A DNA stretch of 64,000 nt. Source: Cyclobacterium jeungdonense. Its GTDB lineage: Bacteria; Bacteroidota; Bacteroidia; Cytophagales; Cyclobacteriaceae. This document shows positions 9,197 through 18,032 of this stretch, in pieces (within the stretch, counting starts at the first letter, position 1; each line of letters starts with the position of its first letter). The translations under genes were made by a program, and so were the position numbers. The notes below the pieces were generated by a model. That model had not been told where the DNA came from. It was given only the letters and a program-made list of their open reading frames with translations, and made no database searches. The DNA is taken from NCBI RefSeq assembly GCF_010994275.1, contig NZ_WMCD01000001.1:186001-250000 (forward strand), written 5' to 3'.

Positions 9197-10564
9197 ATGA
9201 AGAAAAGACAGTTTTTAAAAAAAACTTCAATAGTAATCGGAACCAACCTTATTTTACCTATGGTGGGCTGTGAATCAGGAAAACAAGTACAATCGGGACC
9301 AGCAAGGGTTAACTGGGCGGGAAATCTTCGATACAGTACCCCTAATCTGGATATACCTGCGGATAGAAATTCACTTCGGCAAGTAATCAAAAAAACGGAT
9401 AATGTAAAGGTTTTAGGAACCATGCATTCCTTTAATACGATCGCAGACAGTGAGCATCAGCAAGTCTCCCTGGAAGATTTGGATCCAGATATCCAGCTGG
9501 ATACAGCGGGGCGCACGGTTACCGTTAGTGGTGGTGTGCAATATGGGGTGTTAGCAAGGAAACTTCACGAGCAGGGATTTGCCCTGCACAATCTTGCTTC
9601 TCTTCCCCATATTTCGGTAGCAGGTGCCTGCGCAACGGCTACCCATGGATCAGGTGACAAAAACGGAAATCTGTCCACCACCGTTACCGCTATGGAAATG
9701 GTGATGGCAGACGGGGAACTCCTTGTTCTTAACGAAGTTCAAAATCCGGAGGAATTTAAGGCTGCGGTAGTACATCTGGGAGCCTTGGGAATTGTAACCC
9801 GGATTAGCCTGAAAATTCAGCCCACTTTTAACGTCAGGCAGTATGTATATGAAAACCTGTCGCTAAAGCAATTAGGTGCGAATTTCGATCCGGTCTTTTC
9901 TTCGGGTTATAGTGTAAGCCTGTTTACCGATTGGCAGGAAAAGCGCTTTAATCAATTGTGGATAAAACAGCAAGATGACGGAGGGGATGTAGAAGAGATG
10001 CCCGAGGAAATTTTTGGAGCAAGCGCTGCGAAAACGCATTTGCATCCAATTAAGGAAATTTCTGCAGTTAATTGTACGGAGCAAATGGGCATCCCAGGTC
10101 CCTGGCACGAGCGACTTCCCCACTTTAAGATGGACTTCACGCCTAGCAGCGGCGAAGAACTCCAATCAGAATACTTCGTTCCAAGGGAACATGCAGTTGA
10201 GGCCCTTGCCGCTATTTTTTCTTTGGGAGAAGCCATTTTCCCCTATTTGTTGATTTCAGAAATTCGATCCATCCGGAAGGACTCCTTATGGCTAAGTACG
10301 GCCTATGAGCGAGAAAGTATTGCTATCCACTTTACCTGGAAGCAGGATTGGGAAAACGTGCAGAAATTGCTGCCGGAAATTGAAAAGGAGCTAATGCCTT
10401 TTGGAGTCAGGCCTCATTGGGGTAAACTTTTTGCCCTTGAACCTACCTACCTTCGTGATCAGTACGAGCGCATGGAGGATTTTACCAGTCTGATGAAAAA
10501 AATGGATCCCCAAGAGAAATTTGTTAATGATTTTCTGAAAAGAAATCTACTGAATAAAGCATAA
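9197..10564 (+). CDS. FAD-linked alditol oxidase-like protein
   Basis: A 455-residue flavoprotein of the vanillyl-alcohol-oxidase fold, closest in remembered motifs to alditol/xylitol oxidase and related aldonolactone oxidases. His77 in GTMHSFN corresponds to the histidine that carries FAD covalently in AldO. SLPHISVAGACATATHGSG around residues 138-156 is the FAD-binding core, and VRPHWGKLFA near the C-terminus is the substrate-side motif of the family. Predicted reaction: oxidation of a polyol or sugar alcohol with O2 or another acceptor. The N-terminus (KKRQFLKKTS, then ILPMVGC at residue 25) looks like a lipoprotein signal, with a Tat-like start lacking one arginine, so an extracytoplasmic site is likely. 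A strong terminator follows at 10563-10599. Confidence 0.88.
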   Translation: MKKRQFLKKTSIVIGTNLILPMVGCESGKQVQSGPARVNWAGNLRYSTPNLDIPADRNSLRQVIKKTDNVKVLGTMHSFNTIADSEHQQVSLEDLDPDIQLDTAGRTVTVSGGVQYGVLARKLHEQGFALHNLASLPHISVAGACATATHGSGDKNGNLSTTVTAMEMVMADGELLVLNEVQNPEEFKAAVVHLGALGIVTRISLKIQPTFNVRQYVYENLSLKQLGANFDPVFSSGYSVSLFTDWQEKRFNQLWIKQQDDGGDVEEMPEEIFGASAAKTHLHPIKEISAVNCTEQMGIPGPWHERLPHFKMDFTPSSGEELQSEYFVPREHAVEALAAIFSLGEAIFPYLLISEIRSIRKDSLWLSTAYERESIAIHFTWKQDWENVQKLLPEIEKELMPFGVRPHWGKLFALEPTYLRDQYERMEDFTSLMKKMDPQEKFVNDFLKRNLLNKA

Positions 10565-10599
10565 AAAAGGGCTTTCTGATTATGGAAAGCCCTTTTTTT
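10563..10599. terminator. Bidirectional terminator between convergent genes
   Basis: GGGCTTTC (10569-10576) pairs with GAAAGCCC (10585-10592). The stem is flanked by an A-run on the left and a T-run on the right, so it works on both strands and serves the flavoprotein gene (plus) and the DUF1080 gene (minus). Confidence 0.9.
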
Positions 10600-10600
10600 G

Positions 10601-11467
10601 CTATTCAGAAGTCTTAAGGAGTCCTAATACTTCTTCCAGTTTAGCAGGATCATCTTTGTAGGGGGATAAATCAAAAATGGCTACTTTTCTGAAGTCAATG
10701 GGGTGACTTTCGCTTTGAAGGGAAATAAATCCTTCGGAAATTAATTGGCCGTCCTTTTTAATATCGGGGTTGTGGTTACTTACATTTCCTCCTCCCATCT
10801 GCGGTTGGTGATACGTGAGCACGGTATCTCCTTCTACGATGTGGTGAATAATGGAGTCACCCAGAACCAGAAAATCAGCCGTAACCCATTGCTCACCGTG
10901 ATAGGTTTCGGATGAGGAACTGGTGCAATGGGGTGTAAATAGTTTTCCATCCATTACCACATTGGTTCCGGGGGTACACAAGTTGCTGGTAGTTCGCGGG
11001 TTTTCGCCATCTCCGCCCAATAATTGGCCTTCGATGGAAATGGGGAAATCCTGGTCTTTGGTCATCGTTTCGGGATCCTGTCCATGAAGCATCACACCTG
11101 AATTCCGCAATGCCCATCCTTCCCCTTCAGGAGCTTGTTCGCCTACAAAGCGGTATTCCACCCGATACAGGTAATGTGAAAAGGATTCGTCGTAAAAAAT
11201 GTGTCCGTATTGCCGGTCAAAAGCTTCGTATCCGTCATAGCGAACCTTTAGTAAACCATCCTCTACCCGAAAAGTATTTTCATAGTTTTCGTCCAGTTCG
11301 TGCTTGGAAATCTTAATCCGCCAATTTTCAAGGTCTTCCCCATTAAAAAGCGAACGCCATTCGGATTTTACATCTATTGTTTCGTTTTCGTTACCCTGGG
11401 AACACGCTAGCATGGTTAGGCAGGCCAATAGAAGCGTGAATACTTGGCTAGGATTGAATTTCTTCAT
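10601..11467 (-). CDS. DUF1080 lipoprotein, putative 3-keto-glycoside hydrolase
   Basis: A 288-residue protein of the DUF1080 family, which has a concanavalin-like jelly-roll and in characterised Bacteroides members cleaves 3-keto-glycosides. The signal peptide ends at a lipobox, LTMLAC, so it should be anchored and periplasmic or surface-exposed. Visible landmarks are EWRSLFNGEDLENWRI at the start of the domain, NSGVMLHGQDPE in the middle and FISLQSESHPIDFRKVAI at the end. It converges with the flavoprotein gene and shares its terminator. The DUF4221-like gene lies 24 bases upstream on the same strand, so the two may be co-transcribed. Substrate unknown. Confidence 0.88.
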   Translation of the reverse strand: MKKFNPSQVFTLLLACLTMLACSQGNENETIDVKSEWRSLFNGEDLENWRIKISKHELDENYENTFRVEDGLLKVRYDGYEAFDRQYGHIFYDESFSHYLYRVEYRFVGEQAPEGEGWALRNSGVMLHGQDPETMTKDQDFPISIEGQLLGGDGENPRTTSNLCTPGTNVVMDGKLFTPHCTSSSSETYHGEQWVTADFLVLGDSIIHHIVEGDTVLTYHQPQMGGGNVSNHNPDIKKDGQLISEGFISLQSESHPIDFRKVAIFDLSPYKDDPAKLEEVLGLLKTSE

Positions 11468-11491
11468 AGTTGTTGTCTTAAATAAGGCTTT

Positions 11492-12586
11492 TTATAAGCT
11501 GGATTTTACCTGCAATTTAAGAATTTTTACTTCATTTGACCCTCCCTTCAAGTACAAAGGGTTAAGTATGGCATAAAAAGGATTTTCAATGCCCTCAAAG
11601 TTAAGAAGAAATAAGAGTTCAAACGGCAGAGATAGTGGATCAGACCAGCCTTGCTCAGGGATAAACCATTTAAGTTGCTGTCCCGGAAGAGAAGTAGGGG
11701 TACGATTGGGTTCCTGTAGCAGGCCTTCAAAATAGCTGACAGCAAATCCGTTATCCAAGGCATACAGACCAGTGATTTCTCCTTCAGCCAGTACTGAACC
11801 ATCGTTTCCAAGAGGGATGGACTGCCCTTTTATTTGTACGAAATCTGGGGTTTCCAGAGAGATACTTTCTTCCCAATTTCCTTCTTTGGATAAGTCATAG
11901 CGATGAACAAGGGGCTCCTTGTTAAAGGCAAGGTACAACTGATTATCCCTCACGCTAATCAATGGTGTCGGTTGTTCAAAATGAAGGTCCTGTTGGTATT
12001 TACTTTCGGGAGAGAGCTGCAAAAAAGGGGCAGTTTCACCGGTTTTCATGTTCACTTTTTCCAACAGGTGATTATCACGGAAGTAGCCCTTGTCGTAAGG
12101 GCTTTTGTTGTCCCTTCCCGGGTAGAAAAGTAACAGGTCATCCTGCCACCTGGCCATGATCTGTACATTGCGTTTCAGGTCCATGGCGCCATTGGGAAAG
12201 GGCATGAACATTTTCTCCTTGAGCTGAAGGTTTTGGTTCAGCAGGCCTATTTCTCCCTTAATGGAATGCGCCAAAACCTCGCCGTCGGGCAATATTTTCA
12301 ATCCATTGACATAGAATAACCCATTTTCACCCTCAGCCGGGAGGGAATTGCTGACCAAAATGGAGCCGGTACTATCGAAAGCAAGGTATTTCCCGGACCG
12401 GTAATTATAGATTAAACCGCGGTTTCCTGAAAAATCTGCCGCATGCACTTCCCCCTCAAAAGGAATGGATAAGGTATCCAATACGACTATCTCGTATCCG
12501 TCATGCTGATTGGTATTCCCCGAGCCACAGGAGCTGATCAAGAGGGTAGCAATCAAAGCCAGGAAGGAATAATAGGTAGAATTCAT
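11492..12586 (-). CDS. DUF4221-like lipoprotein, probable beta-propeller
   Basis: A 364-residue predicted lipoprotein: the signal peptide ends at LLISSC-GSG. The body is rich in short beta-type repeats with aromatic and Asp/Gly turns (for example GLIYNYRSGKYLAFDSTG and GLKILPDGEVLAHS), as in six- or seven-bladed propellers of Bacteroidota DUF4221 proteins. No catalytic motif is visible. The ATG at 12586 is preferred to the upstream in-frame start at 12604 because the signal peptide begins there. The gene is divergent from the Gfo/Idh/MocA operon, with a 175-base shared promoter region, and reads towards the DUF1080 gene 24 bases away. Function unknown; the DUF4221 assignment is from general resemblance. 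Confidence 0.7.
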   Translation of the reverse strand: MNSTYYSFLALIATLLISSCGSGNTNQHDGYEIVVLDTLSIPFEGEVHAADFSGNRGLIYNYRSGKYLAFDSTGSILVSNSLPAEGENGLFYVNGLKILPDGEVLAHSIKGEIGLLNQNLQLKEKMFMPFPNGAMDLKRNVQIMARWQDDLLLFYPGRDNKSPYDKGYFRDNHLLEKVNMKTGETAPFLQLSPESKYQQDLHFEQPTPLISVRDNQLYLAFNKEPLVHRYDLSKEGNWEESISLETPDFVQIKGQSIPLGNDGSVLAEGEITGLYALDNGFAVSYFEGLLQEPNRTPTSLPGQQLKWFIPEQGWSDPLSLPFELLFLLNFEGIENPFYAILNPLYLKGGSNEVKILKLQVKSSL

Positions 12587-12761
12587 GTCGAAAGTTAAGG
12601 GCATTTTTTAGCCTTTTCAAACATTTTAGAGAAAGTAATTTCTGCTTTATTAATGAAATTCTCCACATTTCATATATCTTCATGGCTTCCTTCCGGTTTT
12701 CTGGTTTTTTCTGAACCGGTACGCAAAATGATAGAAACGAACAAAATAACCATAAAATAAA

Positions 12762-14174
12762 ATGAACGATAAACGTAGACAATTTATCAAATCCGGCCTG
12801 GTTGGTGCAGCCGGTATTTCGATTTTGCCCTCTTTTGTATTCGGCAAACCATTGGGGCACGTGCCGCCAAGTGAGAAAGTCAATCTTGCTTGTTGTGGGA
12901 TTGGCCACCGGGGCGGCAGCATCACCAAATCGCTGCATGAGACCGGGTTGGCCAATATCGTGGCCCTTTGCGATGTGGACATGGGAGCACCACATACTGA
13001 AGAAGTCATGAAAATGTTTCCAGACGTACCCAGATTCAAAGATTTTCGGGAAATGTTTGACAAGATGGGGAAGGATATAGAAGCGGTCAGTGTAGGTACC
13101 CCTGATTTTTCTCATTTTCCCATAACCATGCTGGCCATGTCTTTGGGCAAGCATGTTTATGTAGAAAAGCCCATGGCCCGAACCTTTCAGGAGGTGCAGT
13201 TGATGATGGATGGGGCAAAAAAATACAAGGTTGCCACCCAAATGGGAAATCAAGGGCATTCGGAAGCCAATTATTTTCAATTTAAAGCCTGGAAAGAGGC
13301 AGGAATAATAAAAGATGTCACCAATATGACTGCCCATATGAACGGTCGCAGAAGGTGGCATGGCTGGGACACGAATATTATTTCTTACCCTGATAAGCAA
13401 CCAATACCTGACACGCTGGACTGGAATACCTGGCACACCACGGCGCATTGGCACGATTACAATGAAGATTTTGTAAACGGACAATGGAGATGCTGGTATG
13501 ATTTTGGAATGGGGGCTCTGGGCGACTGGGGAGCGCATATCATGGATACGGCCCATGAATTTCTCGATTTAGGGCTTCCGGAAGAAGTGATTCCTACCCG
13601 ATTGGATGGGCACAATACCTTCTTCTTCCCCATGGAAACCACCCTTGAATTTAAATTCCCCAAAAGAGCTGACATGCCTGCCATGACCATTACCTGGTAT
13701 GATGGGCAAAACAATATTCCACCCGTTCCGGCAGGATACGGAGTCTCCGAATTGGACCCGAACATTCCACCTCCAAGCGACGGGCAATTGCAGCCGGCAA
13801 AGCTCAATCCTGGAAAAATCATTTATGGGAAAGACCTAACCTTTAAGGGCGGATCGCATGGCAGCACGCTATCCATCATACCGGAAGAAAAGGCCAAAGA
13901 CATGGCTTCTCAGCTCCCCGAAGTCATGGAAAGCCCTTCCAATCACTTTGCCAATTTCCTGAAAGCCTGTAAAGGCGAGGAAAAGTGCAGGTCTTCCTTT
14001 GATATCGCCGGCCCACTGAGCCAGGTATTCACCCTTGGAGTCCTTTCCCAGCGACTCAAGGCCCATTTGAAGTTTGACCGGGAGTCCAAGCAAATTACCA
14101 ATCACGCACTTGCCAATCAATTGCTGGCAGGCGTTCCGCCACGAAAAGGCTGGGAAGAATATTACAAGCTTTAA
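12762..14174 (+). CDS. Gfo/Idh/MocA oxidoreductase, Tat-exported
   Basis: A 470-residue NAD(P)-dependent sugar oxidoreductase. A Tat motif (KRRQFIKSG, Arg5/Arg6) and hydrophobic stretch precede a Rossmann fold with GIGHRGGS, and the family motif GKHVYVEKPMART follows. The C-terminal sheet domain carries GDWGAHIMDTAHEFL, with the His used in catalysis by relatives. Tat-exported members typically keep a tightly bound NAD cofactor in the periplasm and work as glycoside 3-dehydrogenases or redox-neutral glycosidases. It is first in an operon with the GH43-like gene (11-base gap) and a sulfatase (6-base gap), which suggests that a sulfated glycan or glycoside is the target. Confidence 0.92.
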   Translation: MNDKRRQFIKSGLVGAAGISILPSFVFGKPLGHVPPSEKVNLACCGIGHRGGSITKSLHETGLANIVALCDVDMGAPHTEEVMKMFPDVPRFKDFREMFDKMGKDIEAVSVGTPDFSHFPITMLAMSLGKHVYVEKPMARTFQEVQLMMDGAKKYKVATQMGNQGHSEANYFQFKAWKEAGIIKDVTNMTAHMNGRRRWHGWDTNIISYPDKQPIPDTLDWNTWHTTAHWHDYNEDFVNGQWRCWYDFGMGALGDWGAHIMDTAHEFLDLGLPEEVIPTRLDGHNTFFFPMETTLEFKFPKRADMPAMTITWYDGQNNIPPVPAGYGVSELDPNIPPPSDGQLQPAKLNPGKIIYGKDLTFKGGSHGSTLSIIPEEKAKDMASQLPEVMESPSNHFANFLKACKGEEKCRSSFDIAGPLSQVFTLGVLSQRLKAHLKFDRESKQITNHALANQLLAGVPPRKGWEEYYKL

Positions 14175-14185
14175 ATGGCTTGTTG

Positions 14186-15238
14186 ATGAATCGTTTTCAG
14201 CAATTCCTGCTGGTTACGCTATGCTGCTGGGGAGGGGTTTGCTGCAAGCCTTCCCCCCAGCTTCCCGTGGAGGTTTCGGTGGAACGCATGCAGGAAGTTT
14301 ACGAGCAGATCAAAACCCCCTATAAGCATGGCGTGGTATTTCAGCACAGCGATACTACCAAACTGGTGGATAGTCCCACTATTTTCCGACACGAAGGTTT
14401 TTGGTACATGACCTACATCGTCTTTGATGGAAAGGGGTACGAAACCTGGCTGGCCAAAAGCAGCAATCTGTTGGATTGGGAAGAGCAGGGCAGGTTGCTC
14501 TCGTTTACCCCTGGTACCTGGGATGCGAATCAGAAGGCAGGTTACCTGGCGCTCGTTGACACCGATTGGGGTGCCGGAAACGAGGTAGCAACCCACGAAG
14601 GCAGGTACTGGATGTCATATCTGGGAGGGGCTACGGAAGGGTACGAAGCAGGTACCCTGGGTGTTGGAATGGCAAAATCACAGCACCTGGCCCTTGCCGA
14701 AGAATGGGAGCGGATAGATGCCCCGGTTTTGTTGCCCGGAGATTCGGCTGCCCGATGGTTTGAAACGGATAAAATCTATAAGTCCCACATCATACGCGAT
14801 AGGGATCAACTCACCGGTTATCCTTTTGTCATGTATTACAATGCCAAAGGAGACACCGCCACCTATGAAAGTATCGGCATGGCGGGGTCGGAGGACATGA
14901 TAAACTGGACCCGGATAGGCGAAGAACCCGTTATCACCCGTGGAGAGGGTATTTGCGGAGATGCGCAGATAGTCAAGATAGACGACGTGTATGTCATGTT
15001 TTATTTTGGCGCTTTCTGGAAACCCGGGGCTTTTGAGCGCTTTGCCTGCTCCTACGATCTTGTCCATTGGACCGATTGGCAAGGGGAGGACCTGGTGGCT
15101 CCCTCCGAACCTTACGACGCCGTGTATGCCCATAAGCCCTGGGTGATTCGTTGGGAGGGAGTTACCTATCATTTTTACAATGCAGTCGGAGACCAGGGCC
15201 GGGTGATTGCGCTGGCCACCTCCGTTCCTTTAAATTGA
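14186..15238 (+). CDS. GH43/GH32-like five-bladed propeller protein
   Basis: A 350-residue exported protein with the blade pattern of five-bladed glycosidases: LVDSPTIFRHEGFWYMTY near residue 58, WLAKSSNLLDWEEQG, a second WYMS-type strand (RYWMSYLGG), and AGSEDMINWTRIG. The early Asp in VDSP matches the usual catalytic-base position of these folds; the general acid cannot be named without alignment. The N-terminus is hydrophobic with cysteines at VCCKPS, so it may be a lipoprotein. ATG 14186 is chosen over TTG 14180. It is the middle gene of a three-gene operon with a Gfo/Idh/MocA dehydrogenase and a sulfatase, so a glycoside hydrolase role in the same degradation pathway is likely, family number uncertain. 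Confidence 0.8.
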   Translation: MNRFQQFLLVTLCCWGGVCCKPSPQLPVEVSVERMQEVYEQIKTPYKHGVVFQHSDTTKLVDSPTIFRHEGFWYMTYIVFDGKGYETWLAKSSNLLDWEEQGRLLSFTPGTWDANQKAGYLALVDTDWGAGNEVATHEGRYWMSYLGGATEGYEAGTLGVGMAKSQHLALAEEWERIDAPVLLPGDSAARWFETDKIYKSHIIRDRDQLTGYPFVMYYNAKGDTATYESIGMAGSEDMINWTRIGEEPVITRGEGICGDAQIVKIDDVYVMFYFGAFWKPGAFERFACSYDLVHWTDWQGEDLVAPSEPYDAVYAHKPWVIRWEGVTYHFYNAVGDQGRVIALATSVPLN

Positions 15239-15244
15239 GAATCC

Positions 15245-16792
15245 ATGAAAAGTTGGTTGAATTTTAGCTTTTTCCTGTACCTGATCCTTTTCCGTGGAAC
15301 AGATGTCCTTGCCCAGGGTCTGGATGCGAAAGCGAATCCCCCCAATATTGTCATCATCTTTGCCGACGATATGGGATACGGGGATATCAAGGCCCTGAAT
15401 CCCTTGTCCAAAATTGAAACCTCGGCCCTGGATGCACTGGTTGCGGAAGGCATTACCTTTTCCAATGCCCACGCCAGTGCTTCGGTGTGTACGCCTTCCA
15501 GGTTTGGCTTACTTACGGGAGAATACGCTTTCCGGACGCCAGAAGCGGCGCGGGGCATCAGTGGATTTGCTCCTTTGGTGATGCAGGAAAACCGCCATAC
15601 AATGGCCAAATTCCTTAAAAACGCGGGTTATCGCACCGGTATCGTAGGAAAGTGGCACCTGGGTCTGGATTGGGTCACGAAGGATGGCAAACCCGCCGTA
15701 TTGGATGCGGAAAGTGGCCATTCCAATGTGGATTATAGCCAGCCGGTTGGTGCGGGACCGAATGATTTTGGCTTTGATTATTCCTTTATCCACCCGGCAT
15801 CGCTGGATATTCCACCCTATGTTTTTCTGGAAAATCACCGGGTGTTGGATCCCGGGGTGATCCTGACTACGGAGGTGTACCCCACCCGAAAGGAAAACAC
15901 GGAATTTTCCTGGGATAAGAAACACAGCAACGACCAGGCCGTGTATTGGGAAAAAGGCGTGTGGTGGAGACAGGGAGAGATGTCCCCTTCCTTTCGGGTG
16001 GAGGATTGCCTGGATGAAATCACCGGAAAGGGCCTTGCCTTTATCGAACGCCAATCGGCAGATTCCCCGTTTTTTCTATACCTTCCGCTGACCGGCCCCC
16101 ATACCCCTTGGCTTCCCTCGGAGGAACATAAGGGTAAATCGGGAGCGGGGCTGTACGGAGATTTTGTCATGGATATCGATCAGGTGGTAGCCAAAGTGAA
16201 GAAGCAGCTCGAGCGTCAGGGATTGCTGGAAAACACCCTGTTGATTTTTTCCAGTGACAATGGGGCCTATTGGCCTGAAGAAGAGATTTTATTGTATGGG
16301 CACGATTCTAATAGGGGAGTGCGCGGCCAGAAAGGCGATGTCTGGGATGGAGGCCACCGGGTTCCGCTGCTGATATCCTGGCCGCAAGGCATAAAGGAAA
16401 AGGCAACTTACCCGGGCCTGGTCAGTCTGACCGATCTTTTCGCCACTTTTGGCGGTCTGTTGAATCAAGAAATACCTGAAGGTGCGGCGATGGATAGCTA
16501 CAGTTTTTTACCGGTATTGCAGGGAGATACGGGTTTCGTATCCCGTACCGAAATGGTACACCACTCCTCTTCCGGCATGTTTGCCATTCGGACGCAGGAA
16601 TGGAAATACATCGATGGGCTGGGTTCGGGAGGCTTTAGCTATCCGGGTAGACTGGATCCCGAGAAAGGGGGCCCCCAAGGGCAGTTGTACCGAATCCGGG
16701 AAGACCCCTATGAAAGAGAGAACCGGTATGCCGATTATCCACAGGTGGTAGAACAGCTTAAATCACAGATGGAAGGGATAATTAATCGGTAA
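15245..16792 (+). CDS. Sulfatase, secreted, arylsulfatase A type
   Basis: A 515-residue S1-type sulfatase. A signal peptide ends near residue 23 (DVLA-QG). Metal ligands Asp41/Asp42 (FADDMGYGD) and the formylglycine site Cys82-T-P-S-R are intact, followed by LLTGEYAFR and VGKWHLGLDW; FSSDNGAYW supplies the second metal Asp-Asn pair. It should hydrolyse a sulfate ester in the periplasm. It starts 6 bases after the GH43-like gene, so it is the last gene of the operon begun at 12762. It differs clearly from the sulfatase at 6201, so the two probably act on different linkages. No formylglycine-generating enzyme is seen in the window. Confidence 0.93.
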   Translation: MKSWLNFSFFLYLILFRGTDVLAQGLDAKANPPNIVIIFADDMGYGDIKALNPLSKIETSALDALVAEGITFSNAHASASVCTPSRFGLLTGEYAFRTPEAARGISGFAPLVMQENRHTMAKFLKNAGYRTGIVGKWHLGLDWVTKDGKPAVLDAESGHSNVDYSQPVGAGPNDFGFDYSFIHPASLDIPPYVFLENHRVLDPGVILTTEVYPTRKENTEFSWDKKHSNDQAVYWEKGVWWRQGEMSPSFRVEDCLDEITGKGLAFIERQSADSPFFLYLPLTGPHTPWLPSEEHKGKSGAGLYGDFVMDIDQVVAKVKKQLERQGLLENTLLIFSSDNGAYWPEEEILLYGHDSNRGVRGQKGDVWDGGHRVPLLISWPQGIKEKATYPGLVSLTDLFATFGGLLNQEIPEGAAMDSYSFLPVLQGDTGFVSRTEMVHHSSSGMFAIRTQEWKYIDGLGSGGFSYPGRLDPEKGGPQGQLYRIREDPYERENRYADYPQVVEQLKSQMEGIINR

Positions 16793-16982
16793 CTTGTTTT
16801 TTTATTAAAACATTAGGATTTCGGCCCCCGACTGGGTGTAGAACCTTTAGCCCCTATTATTCCTAACCTCCTTTAAAATCGTATTCCATTATAAGCCATT
16901 TGCAATGGCTCACTAAAGAACGTCTTCGTAAACAGATGTCCAAAATTTTGAACAGTGTCTGGCTGGGGTTTGAAAATGTACA
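16793..16982. other. Gene-free stretch before the transposase remnant
   Basis: About 190 bases between the sulfatase stop and the readable part of the transposase remnant. The segment 16902-17021 reads in another frame as a short open stretch ending at LIELK, which could be the frameshifted upstream part of the same transposase. No terminator with a clear stem was found. Confidence 0.4.
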
Positions 16983-17156
16983 CATGAAAACCATGCCATT
17001 GAACTTAATCGAACTGAAATGATCGAAAGTAGAATGGTTTACATTCATGAGAATCGGGTAAGAGCAGGAGTCGTAGAGAAATCAGAAGCTTGTAGGTGTT
17101 CAAGTGCAAAGAATGATGCTGGATTGGTAGGTTTGATAGCTGTAGATTGTTGGTGA
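16983..17156 (+). pseudogene. C-terminal remnant of an IS200-like (Y1) transposase
   Basis: The frame from 16983 to the TGA at 17154-17156 reads HENHAIELNRTEM, then YIHENRVRAGVVEKSEA and SSAKNDAGLVGLI. This matches the well-known tail of Bacteroidota Y1/REP-associated transposases (NHPIEL, YIHNNPVRAGIVEKPE, YSSARNYAG). A stop codon at 16971 and the lack of the N-terminal HUH domain show that it is dead. Other transposase-like sequence upstream appears to be in a different frame. The element probably inserted here in the past and decayed; ends could not be defined. Confidence 0.75.
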
Positions 17157-17203
17157 TTCCGTCCGATCTGCCATTACAAATTGGTACTGATAGAAGGGTG
17201 TAG

Positions 17204-17533
17204 TTGCAAAATACACCCAGCGAAGCTTCATTACTCGGAGCATTAGGAGCAGGCTTCGGTATTGCAGCTGGATTCTATTCAATTGCTAAAGGAATAGCAG
17301 ATTTTAAGATTAGTTTAACTGACAATAAAGAAATAGCTAATAGAATTCCAGAAGGAATTTTGAATGCACCAGTTGGAATTACTTTTTCAAGTGTAGTAAA
17401 CGACATCGAAGTTTCTGAATATGTTGAAGTAGGTTTGAGTGTAGTAGAAGGTTTTACCTCGTTTAGAGTTATTGATGCGACTAATTTTCAAAAATTAAAC
17501 ACCGTAATCGTAGGTAAAGATATTTCCATTTAA
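17204..17533 (+). pseudogene. Fragment of an unrecognised protein, possibly C-terminal piece of a polymorphic toxin or surface protein
   Basis: A 109-codon frame starting at TTG just after a stop codon, 47 bases downstream of the transposase remnant. It has no proper start and no signal, and begins with a Gly/Ala-rich hydrophobic stretch (GALGAGFGIAAGFYSIAKGI) of the kind found just before the toxin tip of large secreted repeat proteins. The rest (IPEGILNAPVGITFSSVV and following) has no motif I recognise. AT-rich codon use differs from the sugar-catabolism genes. I infer that it is the tail of a larger gene cut off by the insertion, but it could also be a small intact gene with a rare start. 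Confidence 0.4.
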
Positions 17534-17558
17534 GCGATAAATTTTATTGATAAAGTAA

Positions 17559-18032
17559 ATGAAGATGAGAAAAAAGATTAAAACAATGGGTTTCAGAAGG
17601 AGGTTTACAAGGAGAATGTTTAATTGGCTTTTGTTCTTTATTTTTTTATCAATATACGTATTCTTTAGTACTTATATCTTGTTTTTTATTCTTTTTTCGG
17701 TATCTATTATTTGCTTAAATATAATTATTTCCTTTAAAGAGTCTATCAACTATATAGAAGTTATTGAAATAGAGTCAGATATTGTCAAGGTGTGTTACTC
17801 ATACAAGGATAGTCATTTATCAACTTTTGAATATAGGGTTTCTGAGATAAATATTGAGTATATAGGAAATGGTATAGGGTTTACCTCTATTTCCAGCCCG
17901 AGAATAATATTTAAAAAAGGGGATCAGATTGTCCTTAAGCAATTTTCTGTAGGTTTTTGGAATAGTAATTTAATGATAGAAATCGAGAAAGAATTTAGAA
18001 AGTATAAACCCTATAGTGGATCTTCAATATAA
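17559..18032 (+). CDS. Small two-helix membrane protein, possible immunity protein
   Basis: A 157-residue protein not recognised by family. The first 30 residues are strongly basic (KMRKKIKTMGFRRRFTRRM), followed by a long hydrophobic region at about residues 20-57 that can form two membrane helices, and a soluble mixed alpha/beta C-terminal part with alternating strands. The layout of a tiny toxin-like fragment followed 25 bases later by an AT-rich small membrane protein is typical of toxin-immunity pairs at the end of polymorphic toxin loci, which is the basis for the suggestion. One 60-base line inside it (17641-17700) has 12 G/C by hand count, far lower than the flanking sulfatase gene. 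Confidence 0.5.
   Translation: MKMRKKIKTMGFRRRFTRRMFNWLLFFIFLSIYVFFSTYILFFILFSVSIICLNIIISFKESINYIEVIEIESDIVKVCYSYKDSHLSTFEYRVSEINIEYIGNGIGFTSISSPRIIFKKGDQIVLKQFSVGFWNSNLMIEIEKEFRKYKPYSGSSI

Noticed and set aside
12501..13556. Minus-strand open frame of 351 codons
   Set aside because: It lies antisense to the Tat-exported Gfo/Idh/MocA gene, overlaps the DUF4221-like gene and encodes no recognisable motif.
15509..16054. Minus-strand open frame of 181 codons
   Set aside because: Antisense to the second sulfatase; the sequence has the composition of a shadow frame.
16863..17048. Minus-strand open frame over the transposase remnant
   Set aside because: The plus strand reads as a known transposase tail; the minus frame matches nothing.
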